Shown here: piece by piece, positions 18,338 to 26,999 of the stretch
Numbering within the stretch: the stretch's first letter is position 1
How the letters are laid out: each line of letters starts with the position of its first letter
From: an uncultured Pelagibacteraceae bacterium
GTDB lineage: Bacteria > Pseudomonadota > Alphaproteobacteria > Pelagibacterales > Pelagibacteraceae
Direction of reading: 5' to 3'
DNA length: 64,000 nt
NCBI GenBank assembly: GCA_902577075.1
Contig: CACGXV010000004.1
Location: 20,181 to 84,180, forward strand
Program-made: the position numbers and the translations under genes
Notes under the pieces: generated by a model
The model's database searches: none
Told to the model about the DNA's origin: nothing
Seen by the model: only the letters and a program-made list of their open reading frames with translations

Positions 18338-18528
18338 TGGCAAAAAAAACGCACATTAAAGTTAGATTAGTTCCTGAAGAAAAACCTGATAGTCCATTTT
18401 TTTACTATGTAAAAAAACCTGCTGGAGGTGAAAAAGCTAAAGTTAAATTAAAGGCTAAAAAATATAATCCCGCAACACGTAAACATGAAATTTTTGTTGA
18501 AAAAAAATTACCACCACACAGCAAATAA
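18337..18528 (+). CDS. rpmG: 50S ribosomal protein L33
   Basis: A 63-residue ribosomal protein. The pattern MAKKTHIKVRLVPEE, FFYYVKKPAG, and LKAKKYNPATRKHEIFVEKK matches L33. It lacks the four zinc-binding cysteines, so it is the zinc-independent (C-minus) form. It overlaps merR by one base and converges on the chorismate mutase gene. Confidence 0.92.
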   Translation: MAKKTHIKVRLVPEEKPDSPFFYYVKKPAGGEKAKVKLKAKKYNPATRKHEIFVEKKLPPHSK

Positions 18529-18533
18529 AATAT

Positions 18534-18821
18534 TTATTTTTTAAAATTCCTTCTTTCAAAATCTATGTAAGCACCTATCATATTCTTCCAAATTCTATTA
18601 GTTATTTTAGGATCTATTTTATTTCTAATCGATTTTTTTTTAATATTTTTTAGAATTATTCGAATCCTTTTTTGATCTACAATTTGATTTTTTTTTTCCT
18701 TTAATGCTAAAACTTTTTTAACTAATGAAGTTCTTTTTTTAATAATTTTAATTAATGAGTTATCTAATTTATCCAAATCTTTTCTTATTTTATTGAGTTT
18801 TGCTTTGTTTAATGGCGACAT
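18534..18821 (-). CDS. Chorismate mutase, AroQ type
   Basis: A 95-residue monofunctional chorismate mutase that makes prephenate for Phe/Tyr synthesis. The helical AroQ pattern is visible: IRKDLDKLDNSLIKIIKKRTSLVKKVLALK (about 12-42), with the DxLDxxLxxLLxxRxxLxxxVxxxK register, then VDQKRIRIILKNI. It converges with rpmG and is divergent from the COX15 gene (43 nt between starts). Confidence 0.88.
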   Translation of the reverse strand: MSPLNKAKLNKIRKDLDKLDNSLIKIIKKRTSLVKKVLALKEKKNQIVDQKRIRIILKNIKKKSIRNKIDPKITNRIWKNMIGAYIDFERRNFKK

Positions 18822-18864
18822 TTATATAATTGGAATATATAAAAATTATTATATTTATCCGAAT

Positions 18865-19896
18865 ATGTATAGTGAAAATAGTAAAGTTAATAGCCAAATA
18901 TCTTTCTGGCTAATCTTAATGTTTTGGATAATTGCAATAATGATTGTCGTTGGAGGGTTAACTAGACTAACCGATTCAGGCTTATCTATTACTCAATGGC
19001 AGTTATTTTCTGGTTTCCTCCCACCATTAAATAATGCTGACTGGGAAATGTATTTTAATTTATATAAAGAAATACCAGAATTTAAACTCCAGAACTACGA
19101 TATGACTATGAAAGAATTCAAAATAATTTTTTGGTGGGAATGGGCTCATAGATTTTTAGGAAGATTAATTGGTATTGGTTATTTAATCCCGTTAATATAT
19201 TTTAGTTTTAAAATTAAATTTGAAAAATTAGTAGGACTTTACTTTATTTTCTTATTAATTTGTTTCCAGGGCTTCATCGGATGGTATATGGTAAGCAGTG
19301 GCCTTGTTGATAGAGTCGATGTAAGTCATTTTAGACTTTCTGTTCATTTACTTATAGCATTTATAATTTTATCAATGATATTTTGGAATTATTTAAAAAT
19401 AAAATTTAATGGTATCCAAAAAAAAAATATTAATGCAATTTTACCCTTAATCTTCACTATTTTAATTTTTATTCAAATTATAATTGGAGCTTTTGTTTCA
19501 GGCATGGATGCTGGTAAAATATATAATTCGTGGCCGATGATGGGAAATTCATTTTTTCCAGATGATAATAAAATAGCTAATTTATTTAAGCTATCAGCAT
19601 TTAGTGATCCATCATTAGTTCAATTTATTCATAGAAATTTAGCATACTTAATTGGAATTTTTTATATTTATATTTTTATAAAAATTTACAAAAATAAATT
19701 ATATGATCTTTACAAGCCAATAAATTTACTTGGATTTTTAATACTTCTTCAAATAGTATTAGGAATTTATACCTTGCTTTATGGTGCACAAATACTAATT
19801 GCATCTATGCACCAAATTAGTTCAATTTTTTTGGTTAGCTCTTGTATTTATTTTTTATTTTTAAATACTAAATCTAACTTACAGCCTTCAAGCTAG
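18865..19896 (+). CDS. Heme A synthase, COX15/CtaA family
   Basis: A 343-residue inner membrane enzyme that oxidises heme O to heme A for aa3-type cytochrome oxidase. About eight transmembrane helices; the first has VVGGLTRLTDSGLSITQWQ, the signature of the alphaproteobacterial/mitochondrial COX15 type. Heme ligands are likely the His residues in WWEWAHRFLGR, VSHFRLSVHLL, FIHRNLAY and SMHQISS. The ATG at 18865 is chosen; an in-frame TTG at 18793 would overlap chorismate mutase and add no conserved sequence. The 3' end overlaps the metY end by 23 nt. Confidence 0.92.
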   Translation: MYSENSKVNSQISFWLILMFWIIAIMIVVGGLTRLTDSGLSITQWQLFSGFLPPLNNADWEMYFNLYKEIPEFKLQNYDMTMKEFKIIFWWEWAHRFLGRLIGIGYLIPLIYFSFKIKFEKLVGLYFIFLLICFQGFIGWYMVSSGLVDRVDVSHFRLSVHLLIAFIILSMIFWNYLKIKFNGIQKKNINAILPLIFTILIFIQIIIGAFVSGMDAGKIYNSWPMMGNSFFPDDNKIANLFKLSAFSDPSLVQFIHRNLAYLIGIFYIYIFIKIYKNKLYDLYKPINLLGFLILLQIVLGIYTLLYGAQILIASMHQISSIFLVSSCIYFLFLNTKSNLQPSS

Positions 19897-21199
19897 GTTT
19901 TCCTGATGCACCCAAAGCTTGATCTAAATCCGCTATAATATCATCAGGATGTTCTATACCAATTGATAATCTTACGTATCCTGGTGTAACACCAGCGGCT
20001 AATAACTCTTCTTCTGTTAATTGACTATGTGTAGTTGTAGCAGGATGAATTGCTAAACTTCGTGCATCTCCAATATTTGCTACATGGTAAAACATTTTTA
20101 AAGACTCAATAAATTTTTTACCTGCTTCTACACCCCCTTTGACTTCAATTCCTACCAAAGCACCATTTCCACCTTTAAGGTATTTCTTAGATCTGGCTGC
20201 AATTTCACCTTCATGAAGAGTTGGATATATTACTCTTTCAACATTTTTATGCTTTTGTAAAAATGCAACTGCCTTTTCAGCATTTGAGCAATGTTGTTTC
20301 ATTCTCAAAGGTGCAGTTTCTAGGCCTTGAATTATTCCCCAAGCGTTATCAGGCGCTAAAGGAGCACCTAAATCTCTTAAAAGGCAAACTCTAGCTCTTA
20401 CAGCGAAAGAAACGTTTGCACCAGTCAATTGTGGCACTACTTCTCCCCATTTAGCACCACCATAACTCGCATCTGGTTCATTAAATAAAGGTTGTCTTTT
20501 TGGATCTTTAGTCCAATCAAAATTACCTCCATCAATTAAGCAACCACCTATAACTGTACCGTGTCCACCTATAAATTTAGTAAGTGAATGCACAACTACT
20601 GCTGCACCATGTTCAATTGGTTTGCAAATTACGGGTGATGCAGTGTTATCCATTATTAATGGAATGTTATGTTTTCTACCTATGTCTGAGACTTCTTTAA
20701 TTGGAAAAACTCTAAGATATGGATTTGGTAATGTTTCAGCGTAAAAACATCTTGTTTTATCATCAATTAATTTCTCAAAATTACTAGGATCTGATGGATC
20801 TGCATATCTACATTCTATACCTAATTTTTTAAGAGTATGTGTGAATAAGTTCACGGTTCCTCCGTATAAATCAGTGGAACTAATAAAATTATCACCTGAT
20901 TGACAAACATTCATGATTGCAAATGTTGATGCTGCTTGACCTGAGCCAACAGTAACAGCCGCAAGTCCACCCTCTAAAGCTGCAACTCTTTTTTCTAAAA
21001 CATCATTTGTTGGATTCATAATTCGTGTGTATATGTTTCCAAATTCTTTGAGAGCAAATAAATTTGCTGCATGATCTGTATCATTAAATTGATAAGATGT
21101 TGTTCTGTAAAGTGGTACTGCTACAGCTGTAGTAGCTGGGTCACTTCTGTAATCGCCACCATGTAAAGCGATAGTTTCTGGATTTTTATTTTTACTCAT
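19874..21199 (-). CDS. metY: O-acetylhomoserine sulfhydrylase-type PLP enzyme, copy 2
   Basis: A 441-residue Cys/Met metabolism PLP enzyme that would combine O-acetylhomoserine with sulfide or methanethiol. The PLP-binding Lys lies in VVHSLTKFIGGHG; other family blocks are PLYRTTSYQF, NPTNDVLEKRVAALEGG, and LAIHPATTTHSQLTEEE near the C-terminus. The closing sequence YVRLSIGIEHPDDIIADLDQAL is standard. It is the third gene of the - strand methionine operon. Paralogous to copy 1 but clearly divergent; one of the two could prefer another thiol or acyl-homoserine. Confidence 0.9.
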   Translation of the reverse strand: MSKNKNPETIALHGGDYRSDPATTAVAVPLYRTTSYQFNDTDHAANLFALKEFGNIYTRIMNPTNDVLEKRVAALEGGLAAVTVGSGQAASTFAIMNVCQSGDNFISSTDLYGGTVNLFTHTLKKLGIECRYADPSDPSNFEKLIDDKTRCFYAETLPNPYLRVFPIKEVSDIGRKHNIPLIMDNTASPVICKPIEHGAAVVVHSLTKFIGGHGTVIGGCLIDGGNFDWTKDPKRQPLFNEPDASYGGAKWGEVVPQLTGANVSFAVRARVCLLRDLGAPLAPDNAWGIIQGLETAPLRMKQHCSNAEKAVAFLQKHKNVERVIYPTLHEGEIAARSKKYLKGGNGALVGIEVKGGVEAGKKFIESLKMFYHVANIGDARSLAIHPATTTHSQLTEEELLAAGVTPGYVRLSIGIEHPDDIIADLDQALGASGKPSLKAVS

Positions 21200-21247
21200 T
21201 TTTCCCCTTCTGTTTAAAATAGTATTAAACTTTAATGAAAATATACA

Positions 21248-21270
21248 ATCAAGCTTAAATTTAACTTGAT
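21248..21270 (-). terminator. Possible intra-operon hairpin at hydrolase stop
   Basis: ATCAAG at 21248-21253 pairs with CTTGAT at 21265-21270, and inside it TTAAA pairs with TTTAA after one bulged base. It overlaps the stop codon of the hydrolase gene. On the - strand it is followed by TGTATATTTTC, so only a weak U-tract. It could be a leaky terminator or an RNA processing site that sets metY copy 2 expression apart. Confidence 0.35.
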
Positions 21271-22079
21271 AATAGGGGATAATTAGTAGTTATAAACTTT
21301 TTTAGGACTGTAAGAACTCTGTCAGCCTCTTCTAACAACATCATGTGACCACAGTTATCAATTATGTCTACCTGACTGCCATCAATTAAAGCTGCTAACT
21401 TTTTTCCTTCTTTAACAGGACACATTTTGTCATCAGTTGCTAGGATTGAGAGGGTAGGACATTTAATTTTTTTTGCAGCTTCAAATCCATTTTTGTAGTT
21501 GTCACAGGCTCTAAAATCAACACCTAAAGTATTCTGTATAGTACGTGATTTTGCTAACATTGTTCCAGTGTTAATATGATACAAACCGGGTACTGGGTGA
21601 CCTCCAAAATGTCCAGCAGGACCGTGAGCCCAGTCCATCATTAAATCTACTGCTTTTGGATCATTGTTTTCTGCCAATGATAATAATTGAGGATTCATTG
21701 GAATTGCTCCTGCTCCCCCCATTAAACTTAAGGTCTTAATTTTATCAGGGTATCTTGCAGTACATTCTACTGTAACTAAACACCCTTGAGAGTGACCAAC
21801 TAAAGAGGCTTCTTTATGTCCAACTGCATCAATTACTGCGGCCACCCAATCTGCCATTTCCTCAATCGACTTCAGACTCTCTCCTCCAGATAGACCGTGA
21901 CCAGGTAAATCTATTGCTAAAGCGTTGTATCCATGAAATGCAAAGTATCTGGTTTGAAGAACCCATGTCATATGGGTTAATCCACTACCATGAACAAAAA
22001 TTATTAAAGGTTTTTTTTTATCAAACGGTCTTCCGCCCGTAGAAGCATAAACTTCGTTATTATTTACTTTAAATTTCAT
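21261..22079 (-). CDS. Alpha/beta hydrolase in methionine operon
   Basis: A 272-residue alpha/beta-hydrolase. The oxyanion region is FVHGSGLTHMTWV (28-40), the nucleophile elbow is GHSQG with Ser97, the acid is probably Asp216 or Asp217 in LATDDKMCP, and the base is His245 in NCGHMMLLEEADRV. No signal peptide. It is much shorter than MetX (homoserine acetyltransferase) and lacks that family's lid motifs, so it is not an obvious MetX. Its start overlaps the stop of metY copy 1 (ATGA), and metY copy 2 follows, so it sits in the middle of a SAM-regulated operon. A role on a sulfur-containing ester or thioester is a guess from context. Confidence 0.82.
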   Translation of the reverse strand: MKFKVNNNEVYASTGGRPFDKKKPLIIFVHGSGLTHMTWVLQTRYFAFHGYNALAIDLPGHGLSGGESLKSIEEMADWVAAVIDAVGHKEASLVGHSQGCLVTVECTARYPDKIKTLSLMGGAGAIPMNPQLLSLAENNDPKAVDLMMDWAHGPAGHFGGHPVPGLYHINTGTMLAKSRTIQNTLGVDFRACDNYKNGFEAAKKIKCPTLSILATDDKMCPVKEGKKLAALIDGSQVDIIDNCGHMMLLEEADRVLTVLKKFITTNYPLLSS

Positions 22080-23407
22080 TGATTAGATACAAGTCTTGGT
22101 TTTCTTGCAGCTCTAAAACCAACCTCGAAATCATTTTTTATATCTTCAATATCTTCAATACCAACAGACAATCTAATCATATCATGTGAAAGTCCAGCAA
22201 ACTTTAAAGTTGCCTCATCCATTTGTGAATGAGTTCCTGATGCAGGATGAATAACTAAAGTTCTTGTGTCTCCAACATTTGCTAGGTGAGATGCTAATTT
22301 TACATTATTGATAAATGCAACACCAGCTTCTTTTCCACCTTTAATACCAAATGCTATCATTGAACCTCTTCCATTAGGTAAAAGTTTTTTTGCTAATTCA
22401 TGATCTGGGTGATCGGGAACACTTGGATGTGATACCCATGCTACACTTTCATGATTCATTAAATATTTGACCATTTCTTCTGCGTTATAACAATGTTTTT
22501 TCATTCTAACTGATAAAGTCTCAATTCCTTGTAAAACGTTCCATGCATTTTGAGGGCTCAGACAAGGACCAAAATCTCTCATACCTTCAGCTCTGGCTTT
22601 CATTGTAAAAGCCGTTGGACCGAATTCTTCAGCAAAAGATAAACCGTGATAACCCTCATATGGTTTTGTCATAGTTGGAAATTTATCATTTTGCATCCAA
22701 TCAAATTTTCCACCTTCAACTAATATTCCTGCCATTGAAGATCCGTGTCCAGCCATCCATTTAGTAAGTGAATGAATAACTATATCAGCACCATGTTCAA
22801 ATGGTTTGCATAAATAAGGAGTTTGATAAGTTGCATCAACCATCAATGGTATTCCAGCTTCATGTGCGATTTTAGCAATTTCAGGCATATTCATTATTTC
22901 ATTTCCTGGATTTCCAACTAGTTCTCCAAAAATTCCTTTCGTATTTTTTTGAATTGCTTTTTTAAAACCTTCTGTATCTCTTGGCTTAACAAAAGTACAT
23001 TTTATACCAAATTTAGGTAACGTTAATCTAAACAAATTTACTGTACCACCATATAGTTGTGATGATACAACCAAGTGATCACCTGCTTCACATAATGTCA
23101 TTACAGCTAAAAATATTGCACTCATTCCTGAAGATGTAGCTAATGCAGCTGTACCACCTTCAAGTGAAGCAACTCTCTCTTCCAATACTCCAACGGTTGG
23201 ATTTGAAATTCTGCTATAAATATGACCACCTCTTTCTAAATTAAAGAGCGCAGCAGCATGATCAACATCATCAAATAAGTACGATGTAGTTTGATAAATT
23301 GGTACTTGTCTTGAGCCAGCATTTTTATGTGGCTGATAACCAGCATGCAAACTTAATGTATCGAATTTATAGGTATTTGGTTTTAATTCTTTTTTTTTAT
23401 CACTCAT
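22076..23407 (-). CDS. metY: O-acetylhomoserine sulfhydrylase-type PLP enzyme, copy 1
   Basis: A 443-residue PLP enzyme of the MetY group, forming homocysteine or methionine from O-acetylhomoserine and sulfide or methanethiol. Motifs: TLSLHAGYQPH at the N-terminus, VPIYQTTSYLF, RISNPTVGVLEERVASLEGG, PLP-Lys in VIHSLTKWMAGHG, and LVIHPASGTHSQMDE. It is the first gene behind the SAM-V-like leader, with ribosome-binding site AAAGGAG directly before the start. SAR11 bacteria depend on reduced organic sulfur, so methanethiol use is plausible (established knowledge of the clade plus inference here). Confidence 0.92.
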   Translation of the reverse strand: MSDKKKELKPNTYKFDTLSLHAGYQPHKNAGSRQVPIYQTTSYLFDDVDHAAALFNLERGGHIYSRISNPTVGVLEERVASLEGGTAALATSSGMSAIFLAVMTLCEAGDHLVVSSQLYGGTVNLFRLTLPKFGIKCTFVKPRDTEGFKKAIQKNTKGIFGELVGNPGNEIMNMPEIAKIAHEAGIPLMVDATYQTPYLCKPFEHGADIVIHSLTKWMAGHGSSMAGILVEGGKFDWMQNDKFPTMTKPYEGYHGLSFAEEFGPTAFTMKARAEGMRDFGPCLSPQNAWNVLQGIETLSVRMKKHCYNAEEMVKYLMNHESVAWVSHPSVPDHPDHELAKKLLPNGRGSMIAFGIKGGKEAGVAFINNVKLASHLANVGDTRTLVIHPASGTHSQMDEATLKFAGLSHDMIRLSVGIEDIEDIKNDFEVGFRAARKPRLVSNQ

Positions 23408-23411
23408 TTGG

Positions 23412-23480
23412 CTCCTTTAATTATTAGCTTTGAGAATTCCTTTTTAAAGAGGTTATTATTACTAATAAATGCTCATAATT
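23412..23480 (-). promoter_or_regulatory. SAM-V-like riboswitch upstream of metY
   Basis: In - strand sense, P1 is TGAG (23472-23475) pairing with CTCA (23431-23434). Inside the loop, TTATTAG (23462-23468) is exactly complementary to CTAATAA (23421-23427) beyond P1, making a 7-bp H-type pseudoknot. A small hairpin CCTCTTTAAAAAGG lies between. The 3' pseudoknot strand AAGCTAATAA is followed at once by AAAGGAG and the metY ATG, so ligand binding would hide the ribosome-binding site. This is the SAM-II/SAM-V architecture, and SAM-V is known from metY leaders of Pelagibacter. Class was assigned by eye, not by a covariance model. Confidence 0.82.
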
Positions 23481-23515
23481 CAATCAACCATTAAGTCCTA
23501 AAAAAATATAATAAA

Positions 23516-23544
23516 TTGACAATATATGTAATTATAAGTATTAA
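23516..23544 (+). promoter_or_regulatory. Likely promoter for rplM-rpsI
   Basis: TTGACA at 23516-23521 is a perfect -35 hexamer; TATTAA at 23539-23544 is a fair -10 after a 17-bp spacer. Transcription would start only a few bases before the rplM ATG at 23555, giving a very short leader. Confidence 0.45.
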
Positions 23545-23554
23545 TCCCGCATTC

Positions 23555-24013
23555 ATGACAAAATTTGTTAAAAAAGATGAGATAAATAGCGAGTGGTTTG
23601 AAATTGACGCCACAGGCGCTGTAGTTGGTAGACTTGCAACAGTTGTATCAAAAATTATAAGAGGCAAAAATAAAACAAAATATACTCCTCACATGGATCA
23701 TGGCGATTTTGTTGTTGTTAAAAATGTAGACCAAATAAAATTTACTGGAAATAAATTTCAAAACAAAAAGTACTATAGACACACTGGTTATCCTGGAGGT
23801 ATAAAAGAAATAACACCAGAAAAATTGAGTGAGAAAAAGCCTGGTGAAGTTTTAAAATTAGCTGTAAAAAGAATGCTACCATCTGGTGCTTTGGCAAAAA
23901 AACAATTATCAAAACTAAAGATTTACTCCGGAGCTGATCATCCTCATGCTGCACAAAATCCAAAAATAATTGAAATCAGCAAACTTAATGAAAAAAATAT
24001 AGTTAGAAATTAA
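23555..24013 (+). CDS. rplM: 50S ribosomal protein L13
   Basis: A 152-residue ribosomal protein. MTKFVKKDEINSEWFEIDA is followed by VVGRLATVVSKIIRGKNK, TPHMDHGDFVVVKN, YYRHTGYPGGIKE and VKRMLPSGALAKKQLSKLKI, all conserved in L13. The ATG at 23555 is preferred because upstream in-frame codons carry no L13 sequence and overlap the promoter. One base separates its stop from rpsI. Confidence 0.96.
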   Translation: MTKFVKKDEINSEWFEIDATGAVVGRLATVVSKIIRGKNKTKYTPHMDHGDFVVVKNVDQIKFTGNKFQNKKYYRHTGYPGGIKEITPEKLSEKKPGEVLKLAVKRMLPSGALAKKQLSKLKIYSGADHPHAAQNPKIIEISKLNEKNIVRN

Positions 24014-24014
24014 T

Positions 24015-24446
24015 ATGGAAAACAATCAAACATCATCACCAAAGATAAAACTAGATTTTAAAGATAGCAAGTATGCCACGGGGAGGAGAAAAAAATCAGT
24101 TGCTAAAGTTTGGCTAAAAAAGGGTACTGGTAAATTCTATGTTAACGGAAAATCACTTGATGATTATTTTCCTAGAGCAAACCACAAAATGCAAATTCTA
24201 AGACCGTTTGAAATAATAAATCAATCTACTGATTACGATGTTAGATCTAAGGTTGTTGGAGGGGGTCAAACTGGTCAAGCTGGTGCGTTAGTACATGGTA
24301 TTTCAAGAGCTCTACTAAAATTTGATGAAACACTAAAACCAACTCTACGTAAGGAAAAACTAACAACCAGAGATTCTAGATCTGTCGAAAGAAAAAAACC
24401 AGGTAGAGCAAAAGCAAGAAGAAGTTTTCAATTCTCTAAAAGATAA
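24015..24446 (+). CDS. rpsI: 30S ribosomal protein S9
   Basis: A 143-residue ribosomal protein with a short Asn/Ser-rich N-terminal extension before the core YATGRRKKSVAKVWLKKGTG. The GGGQTGQAGALVHGISRAL block and the C-terminal tail RKKPGRAKARRSFQFSKR, which reaches the ribosomal P site, are intact. Paired with rplM as in almost all bacteria. Confidence 0.96.
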   Translation: MENNQTSSPKIKLDFKDSKYATGRRKKSVAKVWLKKGTGKFYVNGKSLDDYFPRANHKMQILRPFEIINQSTDYDVRSKVVGGGQTGQAGALVHGISRALLKFDETLKPTLRKEKLTTRDSRSVERKKPGRAKARRSFQFSKR

Positions 24447-24479
24447 TTTCTTTTTAATTTTCAACTGTTATATTAATTT

Positions 24480-25505
24480 ATGTTTAAGAAAAATATTCTT
24501 ATTTGTGGAGCAACCGGATATATAGGATTACAGTTAACAAAGCTCCTTTGCAAACATAAACACATAAATATAAAATATTTATGTGGTAGTTCATCTGTTG
24601 GAAAAAAAATTGATTTTTATGATAAGGATTTAAAGAAGTTTAAACTACCAAAGATATCCAAGTTTAACAAAAAATACCTATCAGATGTAGATATTATATT
24701 TACAGCACTTCCAAATGGTGAAGCCCAATCCATATCAAAATATCTAAATAAAAATAATCTCCTCATAGATCTTGCTGCAGATTTTAGACTCAATACCAAA
24801 AATGAATATGAAAAATGGTATAAAATTAAACATAGCGCCTCAAATCTTATCAAAGATAGTATTTATTCTATTCCTGAGATAAGTGGAAATTTAATAAAAA
24901 AATTTAAAATTATATCTTGTCCCGGGTGTTATCCAACTACGGTATTAATTCCATTAATTCCATTAATAAAAAGAAACCTAATTAACAATAAAACAATTAT
25001 CATAGATTCTAAATCTGGTTATTCAGGAGCTGGAAGAAGTGTACATAAAAAATATAAAAATAAAAACCTATACGAGTCTCTTAGTGCTTATGGATTAGCA
25101 AATCATAGACATAATTCTGAAATTCAACAAGAATTAGATTTAAAAACCGGAAAAAAAAATAAATTTCATTTTACCCCACATCTAACACCAATGTTTAGAG
25201 GAATTTTAAGTACTATTTATGTTGATGTAAAAAAAGGTGTATCCATAGGAAAAATTCAAAGTGTTTTAATCAATCATTATAAAAGTCATAAGTTTGTGAA
25301 AATTTCAAAAAAAAATACATTCTTAAGTACTAATGATGTCATAAATACTAATAATTGCCTAATTTCAGTATGTAATAGTAAATATAAAGATAAAATAATA
25401 ATATTGTCTGCAATAGATAATTTGATTAAAGGTGGTGGAGGACAAGCTATACAAAATATGAATTATTACTTTAATTTTAATGAGAGTGATGGCCTAAATG
25501 TTTAA
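24480..25505 (+). CDS. argC: N-acetyl-gamma-glutamyl-phosphate reductase
   Basis: A 341-residue arginine biosynthesis enzyme (third step). The NADP-binding start ILICGATGYIGLQLTKLL, the active-site Cys region ISCPGCYPTTVLIPLIPL (about 140-160), SGYSGAGRS and the late HFTPHLTPMFRGILST are diagnostic. The long form of the enzyme. Overlaps the small lipoprotein gene by 8 nt. It often follows rplM-rpsI in alphaproteobacteria. Confidence 0.95.
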   Translation: MFKKNILICGATGYIGLQLTKLLCKHKHINIKYLCGSSSVGKKIDFYDKDLKKFKLPKISKFNKKYLSDVDIIFTALPNGEAQSISKYLNKNNLLIDLAADFRLNTKNEYEKWYKIKHSASNLIKDSIYSIPEISGNLIKKFKIISCPGCYPTTVLIPLIPLIKRNLINNKTIIIDSKSGYSGAGRSVHKKYKNKNLYESLSAYGLANHRHNSEIQQELDLKTGKKNKFHFTPHLTPMFRGILSTIYVDVKKGVSIGKIQSVLINHYKSHKFVKISKKNTFLSTNDVINTNNCLISVCNSKYKDKIIILSAIDNLIKGGGGQAIQNMNYYFNFNESDGLNV

Positions 25506-25713
25506 AAAAATATTAATGACCTCATTTTTAATTATTTTATCACATTGTTCATTAAATCATCCAGTTTCGATGTGGAATGTTGAAGATAAAAACACTAATT
25601 CAGAAATAACAAAATTAAATTTTGAGAATGAGGTCTCATATGATGAGTTTAAAAGAAATATAATTAAATATGGAGAAAACAGTAAATTTCCTAAATTAGA
25701 TCAACTAAAATGA
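25498..25713 (+). CDS. Small lipoprotein, unknown function
   Basis: A 71-residue protein not recognised. The N-terminus MFKKILMTSFLIILSHC is a lipoprotein signal with lipobox LSHC (Cys17). The mature part is short, acidic and polar, including VSMWNVEDKN and FENEVSYDEFKRNIIKYGEN, so it may be an outer membrane-anchored peptide. It overlaps argC by 8 nt and hom by 4 nt (ATGA), which argues that it is translated. Confidence 0.7.
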   Translation: MFKKILMTSFLIILSHCSLNHPVSMWNVEDKNTNSEITKLNFENEVSYDEFKRNIIKYGENSKFPKLDQLK

Positions 25714-26999
25714 ATAAAAATATAAATATTGCAGTTATTGGTCTTGGCCAAATAGGATCTTACGTTTACAATGAATTAAACACTAAGAAAAAAGATATTG
25801 AAATTAAGACTGGGAAGAAAATAAAGGTTGTTGGAATATCTGCTAAAAATAAAAATAAAAAAAGAAAATTTAAAATCAATAAAAAAATATTTTATTCTAA
25901 TCCTTTAGATATTTTAAAAATAAAAAATCTTCATATAATAATCGAAGCAATCGGTTTATCAGATGGAATATCAAAGAAAGTTATTGAATACGCTTTAAAA
26001 AATAAAATTCATGTTATTACACCAAATAAAGCACTCATATCTAAACATGGTGATAAACTCGGTGAATTAGCTGAAAAAAATAAAGTAAATTTAGAATTTG
26101 AAGCATCTGTGGCTGGAGGGATACCAATAATTAGAACGATTAAAGAAGGTCTTGCAACAAATAAAATAACAAAAGTTTATGGAATTCTTAACGGCACATG
26201 TAATTACATTATGTCCGAAATGGAAAAAACAAAAGATAGTTTTGTTACTGTTTTAAAAAAAGCTCAGGACCTTGGTTATGCAGAACCTGGAAATCCTAAA
26301 TTAGATTTAAATGGATATGATGCTTTAGCAAAAATAAAAATACTTTCTTCATTATCATTTAATAAAAAAATTTCAAAATCAAACTGTTTGATGGAAGGTA
26401 TTGAAAATATAGAATATAAAGATATTGAAATTGCTAATCAGTTAAACTTTAGAATTAAATTACTTGGTATCACTGAAATTATTAATAATAGTATTTTTGA
26501 GAGAGTCCATCCATGTATGGTTAACAAAGATTCTTATATTGGAAATGTAAGTGGTGTGATGAATGCAGTAATTTTAAATGGATTACCAATAGGAGAGAGT
26601 GTTTTACAAGGTGAAGGAGCAGGGCCTGGACCAACATCATCCGCGATAATGTCTGATTTATTGTCTATTTTAAGAGGAAATATTAAATTTCCTTTTGGAA
26701 TTACTAGAACAAAAAGAAAAAAACCAAAAATTTTTAATAAAGATATTTCATTTAATTCACTGTATGTAAGACTTGAAGTTAAAGATAAACCTGGAGTTTT
26801 GTCATCTATTACAAAAATTTTTGCAAACCATAAAATATCAATTCAAAGAATTATCCAGATACCAGATAGTAAAAAAAAAACTGCATCAATTGTAATTATT
26901 ACTCATGATGCAAATGAACTTAGTTCTCAAAAATGTATTAAATCTTTTAAATTAAATCAAAACATAATTAAAAATCCAGTATTAATAAGATTATTTTAA
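25710..26999 (+). CDS. hom: Homoserine dehydrogenase
   Basis: A 429-residue enzyme reducing aspartate semialdehyde to homoserine, precursor of Thr and Met. Rossmann start INIAVIGLGQIGSYVYNEL; catalytic region NGTCNYIMSEME followed by AQDLGYAEPGNPKLDLNGYDALAKIKIL (about 170-215), with the active-site Asp and Lys. The C-terminal 80 residues form an ACT domain (YVRLEVKDKPGVLSSITKIF), the usual place of Thr feedback. Its product, once acylated, is the substrate class for the two MetY enzymes in this window. Confidence 0.96.
   Translation: MNKNINIAVIGLGQIGSYVYNELNTKKKDIEIKTGKKIKVVGISAKNKNKKRKFKINKKIFYSNPLDILKIKNLHIIIEAIGLSDGISKKVIEYALKNKIHVITPNKALISKHGDKLGELAEKNKVNLEFEASVAGGIPIIRTIKEGLATNKITKVYGILNGTCNYIMSEMEKTKDSFVTVLKKAQDLGYAEPGNPKLDLNGYDALAKIKILSSLSFNKKISKSNCLMEGIENIEYKDIEIANQLNFRIKLLGITEIINNSIFERVHPCMVNKDSYIGNVSGVMNAVILNGLPIGESVLQGEGAGPGPTSSAIMSDLLSILRGNIKFPFGITRTKRKKPKIFNKDISFNSLYVRLEVKDKPGVLSSITKIFANHKISIQRIIQIPDSKKKTASIVIITHDANELSSQKCIKSFKLNQNIIKNPVLIRLF

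Noticed and set aside
18793..18864. Longer N-terminus for the heme A synthase from a TTG
   Set aside because: The extra residues overlap chorismate mutase on the other strand and the conserved protein starts at the ATG at 18865.
23516..23554. Upstream start for rplM
   Set aside because: L13 proteins begin at the MTKFVKK-like start; the upstream part coincides with a promoter.
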